A DNA stretch of 64,000 nucleotides from CADEEL01 sp050246475. GTDB taxonomy: Bacteria > Pseudomonadota > Alphaproteobacteria > Caulobacterales > Aquidulcibacteraceae. Of the stretch, positions 50,024 through 57,961 are shown piece after piece. Where the stretch lies: assembly GCA_050246475.1 (NCBI GenBank), contig JBFWVZ010000005.1, positions 214,097 through 278,096 on the forward strand, given 5' to 3'. Every line of letters begins with the position of its first letter. Position 1 is the first letter of the stretch. Under the pieces are notes generated by a model. The model was not told the origin of the DNA, searched no databases, and saw nothing but the letters and a program-made list of their open reading frames with translations. A program made the position numbers and the translations under genes.

Positions 50024-51654
50024 GAGGGTTCTCCTCTGCGCACGCTCATGCCCAGGATGGGCGCGATGCGGGCTGCGATGCGCCCGACTGGCGGCGCCGC
50101 GACCGCGCCGCCGGTTCTCGGATCGCCGCCCGCGGCCGCGGGCTCATCGAGCGCAAGCACGATGACATAGCGCGGGTTTGAAGCCGGGAATATTGCCGCG
50201 AATGAGGAAAGCATGCGGTCCTGGTCATAGCCGGTGCGCCCGGGCTTTTCGGCGGTGCCGGTCTTGCCGGCGATTTCGAGGCCCGGCACATCGGCGCGCC
50301 TGCCGGTGCCTTCGGTGACGACGGCGCGGAGCAGCGTGAGAACGGTTCGCGAGGTTTCAGGCGAGAAGACGCGCTGGCGCGTGATCGGCTCCCCCGCCGC
50401 GCGGGCAAGCAGCGTCGGGGCGACGCGTTCGCCATTGTTGGCGAAGACCGTATAGGCGCCGGCGAGCGAGGCGACCGAGACGGCAAGGCCGTGACCGTAT
50501 CCGAGCACGGCGACGCTCAAACGATCGGTGCGCGCGGGAAAGATCGGGCGCGCGCTTTCGGCAAGCTCCAGGCTCGCGGGCGCGAGGAGACCGAGGCGTT
50601 CGAAATAGAAGCGCTGGCGTTCGGCGCCGACGCGCAGCGCGAGTTGCGCGGCGCCGATGTTGGAGCTTTCCGTCAGGATGCGGCGCAGCGTGGCGGTGCC
50701 TTCGATGGGATGGAGATCGTGGAGCGGATGGCCGTCCACGCGATAGGGAGACGCGAGATTGAAGATTTCGCGCGTGGTGGTGCGGCGATCCTCAAGCGCC
50801 ATGGCGAGCGTGAAGGGCTTGATAGTAGAACCCATCTCGAAGCGCGCGGCGGCGGCGCGATTGAGACGCGCATTATCGTTGGCGCCGCCGAAGCGGTTTG
50901 GATCGATGGCGGGCCATGAAGCGAGCGCAAGCGTTTCGCCGGTGCGCCCATCGAGCACGATGGCGGCGCCGCCTTCGGCGTTGAGGCTTTGCGCCGAGCG
51001 CGCCAGCTCCTCCTCCACCGCGAATTGGATGCGCGCATCGATGGAGAGGCGGATGTTGGCGCCTGTCTCCCCCGCGCGGACGATGCGCTCGTTCAAGCCG
51101 CGCTCGACGCCGGCGAGCGGATTGAAATCGGGATCGGTGTAGCCGAGCACGTGCCCCGCGAGCGCGCCCATCGGATAGACGCGCTGCTCACTCTCCTCGA
51201 AATTGATTCCGGCGAGGCCAAGCTCCAGCACTTGCGCACGCTGGCGCGGCGTGAGGCCGCGGCGCAGATAGACAACCTCGCGGCCGCTCTCACGCATGCG
51301 CCGCTCAAGCGTGGCTTGATCAAGCTCCGGGAAGATGCGGCGAATGGCGCGCGCGGCAGTGGGCGCATCCCAGACGCGCGAGGGATTGGCGACGAGGATG
51401 TAGCCGCGCACGTTCGTGGCCAGGAGCGCGCCGGTGCGATCGACGATGTCGCCGCGTTCGATGACAGGCGCTTGCGTTGTTTGGCGCTGCGCCGGAACAG
51501 GATCGCCCGCGAGCGAAAGCTGGATGGCGCGCCCGCTCAACGCCAGAAAGAGAACGAAGACGCCGAGCGCGAGGAAACGGATGCGCGCGCGCGCGGGCGC
51601 GGCTTCGATGACGCGCTCGCCCGTCAGCTTTTCGTAAGCGCGCGCCTCCTTCAA
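50020..51654 (-). CDS. ftsI: Division-specific transpeptidase FtsI (PBP3)
   Basis: A class B penicillin-binding protein that crosslinks septal peptidoglycan. 544 residues: a short basic cytoplasmic tail, one membrane helix (FLALGVFVLFLALSG), a pedestal domain (VIERGDIVDRTGALLATNVR) and the transpeptidase domain with S276 in STIK (nucleophile), SSN at 330-332 and KTGT from 464. The start is TTG at 51654, overlapping the ftsL stop by 4 bases. murE is in turn coupled to its stop. Confidence 0.95.
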   Translation of the reverse strand: MKEARAYEKLTGERVIEAAPARARIRFLALGVFVLFLALSGRAIQLSLAGDPVPAQRQTTQAPVIERGDIVDRTGALLATNVRGYILVANPSRVWDAPTAARAIRRIFPELDQATLERRMRESGREVVYLRRGLTPRQRAQVLELGLAGINFEESEQRVYPMGALAGHVLGYTDPDFNPLAGVERGLNERIVRAGETGANIRLSIDARIQFAVEEELARSAQSLNAEGGAAIVLDGRTGETLALASWPAIDPNRFGGANDNARLNRAAAARFEMGSTIKPFTLAMALEDRRTTTREIFNLASPYRVDGHPLHDLHPIEGTATLRRILTESSNIGAAQLALRVGAERQRFYFERLGLLAPASLELAESARPIFPARTDRLSVAVLGYGHGLAVSVASLAGAYTVFANNGERVAPTLLARAAGEPITRQRVFSPETSRTVLTLLRAVVTEGTGRRADVPGLEIAGKTGTAEKPGRTGYDQDRMLSSFAAIFPASNPRYVIVLALDEPAAAGGDPRTGGAVAAPPVGRIAARIAPILGMSVRRGEPS

Positions 51655-51959
51655 TTGCGCCGCTCAGGCGCTGGAAGCGCTTCATCCATCGCGGTTTCAG
51701 GCAAGCGGCGGGCTTCAGCGCCCGTCTCCAGCTCCAGATTTTCCTCCGCGAGTTCTTCGACGCGCGCGGGGCTTTCCAGATGCGCGACCTCGGCGCGGAG
51801 ATCGCGCACGGCCGCGCGCTCCTCACGCACTTCACGCGTCAACTCACGCACGTTTTGGCGCGCCTGCTGCGCATCGGTCTTGGCTTTGTAGAGGCCGACC
51901 GCAAGCAGAATGATGAGCGCGAGCGCGGCCCATGGAAACCAACGCCTGACGAGATTCAT
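51651..51959 (-). CDS. ftsL: Division protein FtsL
   Basis: A small bitopic protein of the FtsQLB complex. About 102 residues: MNLVRRWFPW, then one membrane helix (AALALIILLAVGLYKA) and a coiled coil (ARQNVRELTREVREERAAVR and DLRAEVAHLESPARVEELAE). FtsL is poorly conserved; position and layout make the call. The ATG at 51959 overlaps the rsmH stop by 4 bases, preferred over an upstream ATG at 51974. The C-terminal proline/arginine-rich tail is longer than usual. Confidence 0.85.
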   Translation of the reverse strand: MNLVRRWFPWAALALIILLAVGLYKAKTDAQQARQNVRELTREVREERAAVRDLRAEVAHLESPARVEELAEENLELETGAEARRLPETAMDEALPAPERRN

Positions 51960-52936
51960 GCGATGCGCCTCCATTCCTCTTCCGCGCGCGGCGCCAGCGC
52001 CGGCGCCTCAAGCGGCCCCCACGCGGGCGCATCGGTGCGGATGGCCCAGCGGAGCGAAGCGGAGCGCGCGCGCGGATTGGCTTCTGTTTCCGCTTCGCCG
52101 GGCGTCACCGTGCGGCGCTGCTCGAGCCGGAAGCTCGGCGCGCGTTCGGGCGGGCCATCGGGAAAGTGGCGCGAGCCCTGCCCGCGCTGGCCGCCGCGAT
52201 CGAACAGGAAATTCTTCACCAGGCGATCTTCCAGCGAATGAAACGCGACGACGACGAGGCGCCCGGCGGGCTTCAGGATTTTCTCCGCCGCGCCGAGCGC
52301 GCGGGAGAGTTCGCCGAGCTCGTCATTGACCAGCATGCGCAACGCTTGAAACGCCTTGGTCGCGGGATGGATGCGCGCGCCTTTCCGTCCGCCTACGGAG
52401 CGTTCGACGAGATCGGCGAGCGCGGCAGTGCGTTCGATGGCGTGAGCGGCGCGGGCCTGCACGATGGCGCGCGCGATGCGGCGGCTCTCATCGTCTTCGC
52501 CGTAATGATAGATGAGATCGGCGAGCGCGGCTTCGGACAGCTTGTTGATCGCATCGGCGGCGCTGGCGCCTTCGCGCTCCATGCGCATGTCGAGCGGCGC
52601 ATCGGCCTGGAAAGAAAAGCCGCGTTCGCCTTCGTCGAACTGATAGGACGAGACGCCGATATCGAGCGCGACGCCGTCAGCCTCGCTCACAACCTCATCC
52701 ATCGCGCCGAAGCGCCCCTGAACGAGTTTGAGGCGCGGAGAAAATTCCTGCGCGAGTTTTTGCCCGCGCGCGATGGCGTCGGGATCGCGATCGATGGCGA
52801 TGACGTTGCAATTCGCGCCTTCAAGGATGGCGCGCGTATAGCCGCCGCCGCCGAACGTGGCGTCCACATAGGTTCCGCCGTCGCGCGGGGATAGCGCCTC
52901 CAGCGCTTCGCGCAGCAGAACGGGCGCGTGGCTCAC
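51956..52936 (-). CDS. rsmH: 16S rRNA m4C1402 methyltransferase
   Basis: RsmH (MraW) methylates N4 of C1402 in 16S rRNA. The 326-residue protein has SHAPVLLREALEAL, SAM motif I YVDATFGGGGYTRAILE, VIAIDRDPDAIARGQKL, the LDIGVSSYQFDEGERGFSF motif, DMRMER and AFHSLEDRLVKNF. The GTG start at 52936 overlaps the mraZ stop by 4 bases; the much longer open frame upstream of it runs through mraZ and is not used. Confidence 0.95.
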   Translation of the reverse strand: MSHAPVLLREALEALSPRDGGTYVDATFGGGGYTRAILEGANCNVIAIDRDPDAIARGQKLAQEFSPRLKLVQGRFGAMDEVVSEADGVALDIGVSSYQFDEGERGFSFQADAPLDMRMEREGASAADAINKLSEAALADLIYHYGEDDESRRIARAIVQARAAHAIERTAALADLVERSVGGRKGARIHPATKAFQALRMLVNDELGELSRALGAAEKILKPAGRLVVVAFHSLEDRLVKNFLFDRGGQRGQGSRHFPDGPPERAPSFRLEQRRTVTPGEAETEANPRARSASLRWAIRTDAPAWGPLEAPALAPRAEEEWRRIA

Positions 52937-53382
52937 TTGGCGCTCTCCGTGAGCGCCTTGAGGCTGGTGACGCCGGCCGCAATGCCGCGCGCTTCTTGCG
53001 CCCATTCGGCCTCGCGCACCGGGGCCCAAATCTCGAAGCGATCGCGCACGCCGACGAACACGGCCTCCTCCGTGAGTTCGAACTCCGCGCGCAGCGCCTC
53101 CGGCAGCGTGATGCGCCCGGCCGTATCGAACCCCAGCCATTGCGCCTCGCCGAAAAACACGCGCTCCAGCGCGGACCGGCGCTCGTCCAGCGGATCGAGC
53201 GCATCGAGCACTTTCGCGCGATTCTCCAAGAAATCGGGGCCGGCCCCTTCGAGGCAGCGCAGGTGGCGCGCCGGGAACACATAGATGCCGTCAGAGCCCG
53301 TGAGCGCGGCGCGCAGCGGCGCCGGAACGCTCACGCGGCCCTTGGAATCCACACCCATCCGGTATCGGCCGGTGAAAAACAT
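52933..53382 (-). CDS. mraZ: Transcriptional regulator MraZ
   Basis: MraZ is a ring-forming DNA-binding protein that regulates its own dcw operon. The 149-residue protein has two AbrB-like repeats, each ending in the DxxxR-type loop: MFFTGRYRMGVDSKGRVSVP and LGFDTAGRITLPEALRAEFE. Between them lies VFFGEAQW. It heads the cluster; the phased TGGGA triplets lie directly upstream of its start, and rnpB upstream of those. Confidence 0.95.
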   Translation of the reverse strand: MFFTGRYRMGVDSKGRVSVPAPLRAALTGSDGIYVFPARHLRCLEGAGPDFLENRAKVLDALDPLDERRSALERVFFGEAQWLGFDTAGRITLPEALRAEFELTEEAVFVGVRDRFEIWAPVREAEWAQEARGIAAGVTSLKALTESAK

Positions 53383-53405
53383 GCCGGGAGGCTTATGCCA
53401 CCGGT

Positions 53406-53430
53406 TGGGATTGGATGGGAAGATATGGGA
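53406..53430. promoter_or_regulatory. Three phased TGGGA boxes, probable MraZ operator
   Basis: TGGGA occurs at 53406, 53416 and 53426, exactly 10 bases apart, 24-48 bases before the mraZ ATG. In E. coli MraZ binds TGGGN repeats with 5-base spacers in this place. Here the boxes read on the strand opposite to mraZ. Confidence 0.7.
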
Positions 53431-53458
53431 TAGGCGGAAAGGTGGTTAAGAAGATGAC

Positions 53459-53519
53459 GCCCCCCTCCCCCAGGCGAACACCCCCACCTCACCTCCCCCT
53501 TGCAGGGGGAGGGGCGGCC
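53459..53519. repeat. Intergenic G/C-tract repeat, family A, copy between mraZ and rnpB
   Basis: Runs of CCCCC, then CTCCCCCTTGCAGGGGGAG, which is the family A dyad with one altered loop base. It lies in the gap upstream of mraZ. Confidence 0.65.
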
Positions 53520-53636
53520 ACCGCCGCGCACACCGCGAGACATGAGGGCCGGCGCTGACTGCGGCCAAGGCCGGCTCTGGCCGCCCGCGCGGCTCACCCT
53601 CTCAACCCGGCGTCGCGGCGAACGCGCGCGAAAACA

Positions 53637-54030
53637 ATGTCAGTCGGCCTATAAGCCGGGTTCTGTCCGCCTTGCGGCGGGGCGACCATTCATCTGGACC
53701 GCGCCTCGCGGCGCGGTTCGCGCGACCAACCCGACCGCGAAGCGCAGACGCCCCTGCCGGAGCTGCCCCCGGCGCGCGGTCCTATTCGGTCTTGCTCCAG
53801 GCGGGGCTTGCCGTGCCCGCTTCCTTACGGTCGCGGCGGTGGGCTCTTACCCCACCGTTTCACCCTTGCCCTTCTCCGCCGAGGCTTCGAAGGGCGGTCT
53901 ATTCTCTGTGGCGCTTTCCCTCGGCTTACGCCGGGCGGACGTTATCCGCCGCCTTGTCTGCATGGAGCCCGGACTTTCCTCCCGCGCACCCAAAAGCCCC
54001 TGCGCGAGCGGCCGCCCGGCCGACTGACGG
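53637..54030 (-). ncRNA. rnpB: RNase P RNA, type A
   Basis: The RNA subunit of the enzyme that matures tRNA 5' ends. On the minus strand the 5' region carries GGGAGGAAAGTCCGGGCTCC, a core of every bacterial RNase P RNA, and the 3' end carries the GACAGAACCCGGCTTA core (read here as its complement at 53652-53668). P1 is a perfect 11-base helix formed by 53639-53649 and 54018-54028. The length of about 394 bases is normal. It lies between mraZ and an amidase gene, as I recall for other alphaproteobacteria. The termini are set by the P1 helix. Confidence 0.95.
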
Positions 54031-54043
54031 CGCCGCTATAAAC

Positions 54044-54832
54044 TCAACGGCGCTCGGCGAGAAGCGAATTGATGGCGGCTTGAGTCTGGTCATCCGCAAT
54101 GCCGTCCACCCGCGATTGGCGGAAGCGGCGCTGAAAGGCTTCGACGATCTCCTTCGTTGGCTGATCAAAGAGCCCGGATTGTACGGCCGCGTAGCCGATG
54201 TCGGATAAGTTTTTTTGCAGGCGGCGAACGGCTTCGCCTTCATCGCCGGGCTTGAGCGTTTCGCCGCTGTGCGCGGATGCGACGGCGCTGATGGCGACGT
54301 TTGCTTCGACAAGGCGATGCCAGGGAAATTTTTCGCCAGGATCGAGTTTCCGGCCCGGCGCGATATCGGAATGGCCGACGACGGCGGCGGGCGGAAGGTT
54401 GTTGCGCGCGAGGATGTCCTTCACGAGCGCGATCACCGCATCGATTTGAACGTCAGGAAAATCGGGCAAGCCGAAATCGTGGCCGCCATTGACGATCTCG
54501 ATGCCGACGGCGCGCGCGTTCACATCCTCCTCACCCTTCCAGCGCGAACGGCCGGCGTGCCAGGCGCGGTGCTGCTCCGCGACGACGCGATGGATGCGGC
54601 CTTCTTCATCGACCACGTAGTGCGTGGAGACGCGCGCGAGCGGCGTTTTCGGATCGATCGCGGGATCTTGCCAGGGGCCGGGATAATCGCCCGCGACGGG
54701 CGCGGGATCGGTGAGGCGCTTGAGCGCGATCTCAGCCGATTGCATGCCCGTGTAGTGCAGCACGACAAGCTCAATGGCGCGGTTGCGCGCGTCGAAGTTC
54801 GGCGAAGGGCGCTCGGTGAAAGACAGACTCAT
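54044..54832 (-). CDS. N-acetylmuramoyl-L-alanine amidase (AmpD/AmiD-like) with a peptidoglycan-binding domain
   Basis: A 262-residue protein. The first 180 residues are an Amidase_2 domain: IELVVLHYTGMQSAE (zinc His), VSTHYVVDEEGRIHRVVAEQ, AWHAGRSRWKGEEDVNARAV, GIEIVN and a second His in VVGHSDIAPGRKLDPGEKFP. Residues 190-262 form a PG_binding_1 domain (LKPGDEGEAVRRLQKNLSDI). No clear signal peptide, so it is probably a cytoplasmic AmpD-type anhydro-muropeptide amidase with an added domain, or secreted by an unrecognised route. It follows the rnpB gene upstream on the same strand. Confidence 0.9.
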   Translation of the reverse strand: MSLSFTERPSPNFDARNRAIELVVLHYTGMQSAEIALKRLTDPAPVAGDYPGPWQDPAIDPKTPLARVSTHYVVDEEGRIHRVVAEQHRAWHAGRSRWKGEEDVNARAVGIEIVNGGHDFGLPDFPDVQIDAVIALVKDILARNNLPPAAVVGHSDIAPGRKLDPGEKFPWHRLVEANVAISAVASAHSGETLKPGDEGEAVRRLQKNLSDIGYAAVQSGLFDQPTKEIVEAFQRRFRQSRVDGIADDQTQAAINSLLAERR

Positions 54833-54856
54833 TGCGGCAATCGTCGCTCAACAACC

Positions 54857-54895
54857 CCTCCCCCTGAAAGGGGGAGGCTGGGAGGGGGTAGGCGC
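54857..54895. repeat. Intergenic hairpin repeat, family A, copy 2
   Basis: Exact 39-base reverse complement of 7177-7215, around CTCCCCCTGAAAGGGGGAG. A weaker related G/C-run element follows at 54909-54955. Confidence 0.85.
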
Positions 54896-54969
54896 GCAAC
54901 CTGCAAAATTGGCGCTCCACCCCACCATACCACCCCCCTCCACGGGGGGGGCTCGGGAACCGGCCGCCC

Positions 54970-55860
54970 TCACGCCCCAGGCCTACGCCAGAACGCGGCG
55001 AGATCGGGGAAGCGGAGGTTGGGGCGCACGGCGATGAGCGCGACGCCGGAAAGCGCGATGATTGCGCCGAGCGCCAATTGCATCGACAGCTCCTCGTTCA
55101 AGAGCACGACGCCGAAGAAGACGGCCCAGACGGGCGTCATCAAGGTGAGCGGCGTCAGGAGCGTCACGTCGTAGCGCTTCACGAGATGGTAGAAGCTGCC
55201 GTGGCCGAAGATGGAGACGCCGATCACGGAGAAGGCGAGCGCGGCGTAAAACGGCAAGCCCATCTCCAACGCGGCGCCGATCTGGTTCTCCTCCCACAGA
55301 AGCGAGAGCGCGAGCGGCAGCGGAATGGAGACGAGCGCGATCCACGCCTGCATCTCGAAGATCGGGATCGGATCCATCTTCTTCATCGCGATGCCGCCCG
55401 TCGAGCCGACGAAGGCCGCGCAGATGACGAGCACGACGCCGAGCGAGAGCGCGACCTCCTCGGGATCGTACGCGATGATGACGACGCCGATGCCCGCCAT
55501 CGCCATGCCGAGGCCGCGGCGCCAACCGACTTTCTCGTTGAGGAAGATCATCGAGAGAGCGGTCGAGATCGGCAGGCCGATCTGGCCGGCGACCGCGATG
55601 GAAGACGCCGTGCCGTTCTTCAGCGCAAGGAAGAGCAGAACGAAATTCCCCGCGCCCACGCAAAGCCCGATGAGCGTCGCCCAGCCCCATTGCTTCGGCG
55701 GGCGCCGGAGAAACGGGATGAGCACAATGGCGACGAGGAAGAAGCGGATGAACGCGTAAAAGAGCGGCGGCACCTCGGTGACGACGAAGCGCGTCAGCAC
55801 AAGGTTCAGCCCCCACACCAAGCAAATGGCGAAGAGCAGCGCAAAATCGCGAAGAGCCAT
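54970..55860 (-). CDS. EamA-family (DMT) transporter
   Basis: An inner-membrane transporter with ten predicted helices in two EamA halves; 296 residues. Landmarks are LFAICLVWGLNLVLTRFVVT, NGTASSIAVAGQIGLPISTA, VGVSIFGHGSFYHLVKRYDV, LLTPLTLMTPVWAVFFGVVL. The family exports amino acids, nucleosides or drugs, substrate unknown here. The ATG at 55860 (MALRDFALLFA) is the natural start; an upstream ATG at 55923 gives a non-hydrophobic leader. A double-hairpin repeat lies upstream. Confidence 0.9.
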   Translation of the reverse strand: MALRDFALLFAICLVWGLNLVLTRFVVTEVPPLFYAFIRFFLVAIVLIPFLRRPPKQWGWATLIGLCVGAGNFVLLFLALKNGTASSIAVAGQIGLPISTALSMIFLNEKVGWRRGLGMAMAGIGVVIIAYDPEEVALSLGVVLVICAAFVGSTGGIAMKKMDPIPIFEMQAWIALVSIPLPLALSLLWEENQIGAALEMGLPFYAALAFSVIGVSIFGHGSFYHLVKRYDVTLLTPLTLMTPVWAVFFGVVLLNEELSMQLALGAIIALSGVALIAVRPNLRFPDLAAFWRRPGA

Positions 55861-55906
55861 CCCCGCCGCCAATGTGGCGCGGGGCTGAGGCAAGTTCAAC
55901 GCATCC

Positions 55907-55976
55907 GCTCGACCCTCGCGCAAGCGAGGGTCCAGGCGAGGCCAATCTGGGCCCTCGCCTTCGCGAGGGCCGAGCG
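55907..55976. repeat. Double-hairpin repeat, family B, copy 1
   Basis: Two adjacent 9-base hairpins, GACCCTCGC/GCGAGGGTC and GGCCCTCGC/GCGAGGGCC, about 25 bases apart. The same layout, with the same flanks CGCTC and CGAGCG, recurs at 58760-58830. The arms of the two hairpins are also similar to each other. Confidence 0.85.
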
Positions 55977-55984
55977 TTGAGGCG

Positions 55985-56599
55985 CTAGAACAATCCCGGC
56001 CAGCGCCTCAGCTCAAACACCGAATTCCCCTTGCTGCGCCCGATCGCGCCGCCGACGTCGTAGGCGGGGTAAGCGGCGATCTCTTTCATGCGCCGGCGCG
56101 GCAGGAATTCGCGCACCGGATCGCCGATCGATACGCGCGTTTTGGCGGCGAGACAGCGATCGAGGAATTTGAGGACGCGCTTCGCCAAAGCGCGATCGTA
56201 GAAGAGATCGCCGACGAGGATGAGATCGGCTTTGGGCGGCGGCCCTTGCGTCAAGTCTCCATGATGCACCTCGATGGAGACATCGTTGAGCGCGGCGTTG
56301 ATGGCTGCGGCTTCGACGGCGTTCGCATCGATATCCGCGGCAAGCACATGCGCCGCGCCGGCTTTGGCGGCGGCGATGGCGACGAGGCCCGAGCCTGTGC
56401 CCAGATCGAGCACGCTCTTGCCACGAAATGCTTCCGGCTTATCGAGCGCATAGCGCGCGAGCGCCAAGCCGCCGGCCCATGCGTAGGCCCAAAACGGAAT
56501 GTCGCCCTCGCCGCACTCGCTCAAGCGCCAGAGGCCGCTCGACGGCTGCATCTGGTGCAATGAAATTTCCGGAACGGTCGGAACGGGGCGCGCGGGCAA
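55985..56599 (-). CDS. Class I SAM-dependent methyltransferase
   Basis: A 204-residue Rossmann-fold methyltransferase. The features are PEISLHQMQPSSGLWRLSEC, FWAYAWAGGLALARY, motif I VLDLGTGSGLVAIAAAKAGA, acidic loop ADIDANAVEAAAIN and LILVGDLFYDRALAKRVLKF. This layout is that of ETF-beta/nicotinamide N-methyltransferase-like enzymes, which modify lysine of proteins. The start is not certain: the TTG at 56599 is the first usual start in frame, but the frame is open a little further and family members have a short N-terminal helix (FVFADFLRAN upstream), so the true start could be a CTG near 56647. Confidence 0.8.
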   Translation of the reverse strand: MPARPVPTVPEISLHQMQPSSGLWRLSECGEGDIPFWAYAWAGGLALARYALDKPEAFRGKSVLDLGTGSGLVAIAAAKAGAAHVLAADIDANAVEAAAINAALNDVSIEVHHGDLTQGPPPKADLILVGDLFYDRALAKRVLKFLDRCLAAKTRVSIGDPVREFLPRRRMKEIAAYPAYDVGGAIGRSKGNSVFELRRWPGLF

Positions 56600-56643
56600 A
56601 TTCGCGCGCAGAAAATCCGCGAAGACGAAAGGCTCGGCCGCGC

Positions 56644-56895
56644 TCAGCGCGGCGCGGGCTCCGCGACCCAGCCGTCAGCCGTGCGGCGGCCTTCGAGGAT
56701 GAGCGGCGCGCGTTCGCGCGGGCGCATGCGCGGGATAAAGCGGAACGCAAGCGCGGCCAGCGCAACCGCGGCGCCGACGAACGCGATCGCAATCGCCGCG
56801 AGGATCGCAAAGAGCCCAGCCGCCACGCCCACGAAGAGCGCCGCAACGCCCGAAAGCGCGCGCTGACCAGAAAAGCTCCATTGCCGCGTCGTCAT
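56644..56895 (-). CDS. Small membrane protein of unknown function
   Basis: An 83-residue protein with two hydrophobic helices (LSGVAALFVGVAAGLFAILA and IAIAFVGAAVALAALAFRFI) followed by a basic cytoplasmic-looking tail. Starts MTTRQWSFSGQRAL. It ends close to the methyltransferase start and may be co-transcribed with it. No family recognised. Confidence 0.7.
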   Translation of the reverse strand: MTTRQWSFSGQRALSGVAALFVGVAAGLFAILAAIAIAFVGAAVALAALAFRFIPRMRPRERAPLILEGRRTADGWVAEPAPR

Positions 56896-57030
56896 GAAAG
56901 GCCTCCGCCTCGTTGGCCCTTATCGCACAACGCAATCATGTCGGAACGCGGGCGCGCTTCGTCAATCGTGTTCATGTTTTGCGTGAAAGCGGAGCGGCGT
57001 GTTGACGCAAAAGGAGGCGGCGCTGACCTG

Positions 57031-57072
57031 CCCCTCCCCCTGCAAGGGGGAGGTTGGGTGGGGGTCAGCGCC
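57031..57072. repeat. Intergenic hairpin repeat, family A, copy 3
   Basis: CCCCTCCCCCTGCAAGGGGG followed by AGGTTGGGTGGGGGTCAGCG; the same order as copy 2 (54857) with a few changes. Together with 57094-57130 it makes a pair in opposite orientation. Confidence 0.75.
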
Positions 57073-57093
57073 AATGTTTCTTCGCGTCGCGCT

Positions 57094-57130
57094 CACCCCC
57101 TCTTGCTCCCCCTTTCAGGGGGAGTTGCGG
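57094..57130. repeat. Intergenic hairpin repeat, family A, copy 4 (opposite orientation)
   Basis: CACCCCCTCTTGCTCCCCCT then TTCAGGGGGAGTTGCGG. It has the reverse order of copy 3, 22 bases away, so the two could also pair with each other. Confidence 0.7.
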
Positions 57131-57143
57131 CTCGCGTTGCGCG

Positions 57144-57833
57144 TCACGCCGGCTCTTTGAGTTCTTCCATGATGAGCGCGTAGGCGGCGTTGATCGCGGC
57201 GGTCTTTTCTTTCGCGATGGCGACGAATTCAGGCGGGGCGCCGCGCTGGACCATCCTGTCCGGGTGATTTTCAGCCGCGGCGCGCCGCCAAGCCGCGCGA
57301 ACCTCCTCACGCGTCGCGCCGGGCAGAAGGCCGAGGATCGCATAGGGATCGCCGGCGTCGGGGCCGAGATTGGTCGCCTTGATGCGGCGGAACTCGAGTT
57401 CGGAAAAGCCGAAATGCTCGGCCACCGTTTCGAGATATTTGAGCTCGCGTTCGCCGATCGCGCCGTCGGCGGCGGCGATGTGGAAGAGCCCGTCGAGCAC
57501 GTCCTCCAAGAGGCACGGGCGCGCGCGATATTTCTTGCCGATCTGTTTGGCGTAGCCCTCGAAGCCCAGCACGGTCTGTTTCGCGAGATTGAACGCGCGG
57601 CGAAAGTTCGCCTCCTCGCCCGGCGGCGGGCGGAAGACTTGCGCGGCGGCGTGGAGTTCCTCGTCCGTCGCTTCGCCGTCCGCCTTGGCCATTTTCGCGG
57701 CGAGCCCGATGACGGCGGCGGTGAAGCCGACATCGCCCGCAACCGGCGCGCACTCTTCGGCGAAGACGGGCGCCTCCGCTTCGGGATCGAACGCGCGCTG
57801 GGCGCGCTCAACGATTCTGGACCAAACCGACAT
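57144..57833 (-). CDS. DjlA-like protein: TerB domain plus J-domain
   Basis: A 229-residue protein with an N-terminal tellurite-resistance-TerB-like helical domain (VGFTAAVIGLAAKMAKADGE, ATDEELHAAAQVF, LFHIAAADGAIGERELKYLE) and a C-terminal J-domain (DPYAILGLLPGATREEVRAA, with HPDRM as the HPD motif). J-domains stimulate DnaK. E. coli DjlA has a membrane anchor before TerB; this protein has none, so it is soluble. The ATG at 57833 is followed by MSVWSRIVERAQRAF and has a nearby GGAG. Confidence 0.88.
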   Translation of the reverse strand: MSVWSRIVERAQRAFDPEAEAPVFAEECAPVAGDVGFTAAVIGLAAKMAKADGEATDEELHAAAQVFRPPPGEEANFRRAFNLAKQTVLGFEGYAKQIGKKYRARPCLLEDVLDGLFHIAAADGAIGERELKYLETVAEHFGFSELEFRRIKATNLGPDAGDPYAILGLLPGATREEVRAAWRRAAAENHPDRMVQRGAPPEFVAIAKEKTAAINAAYALIMEELKEPA

Positions 57834-57961
57834 GGCCCCATTCTCCCAGATGGCGCGGCGGCGCCGCAAGGCCGCAAAGGGTGACAGGCGCGTGAAGGCA
57901 TGCGCGTTCGCCCGCGGGCTAAACGCTCCGCGGCGAAAAAATCCGTCGGAAACGGACATTT

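Noticed and set aside
53672..54208. Open frames across the rnpB region
   Set aside because: They overlap the conserved RNase P RNA sequence and have no recognisable protein features.
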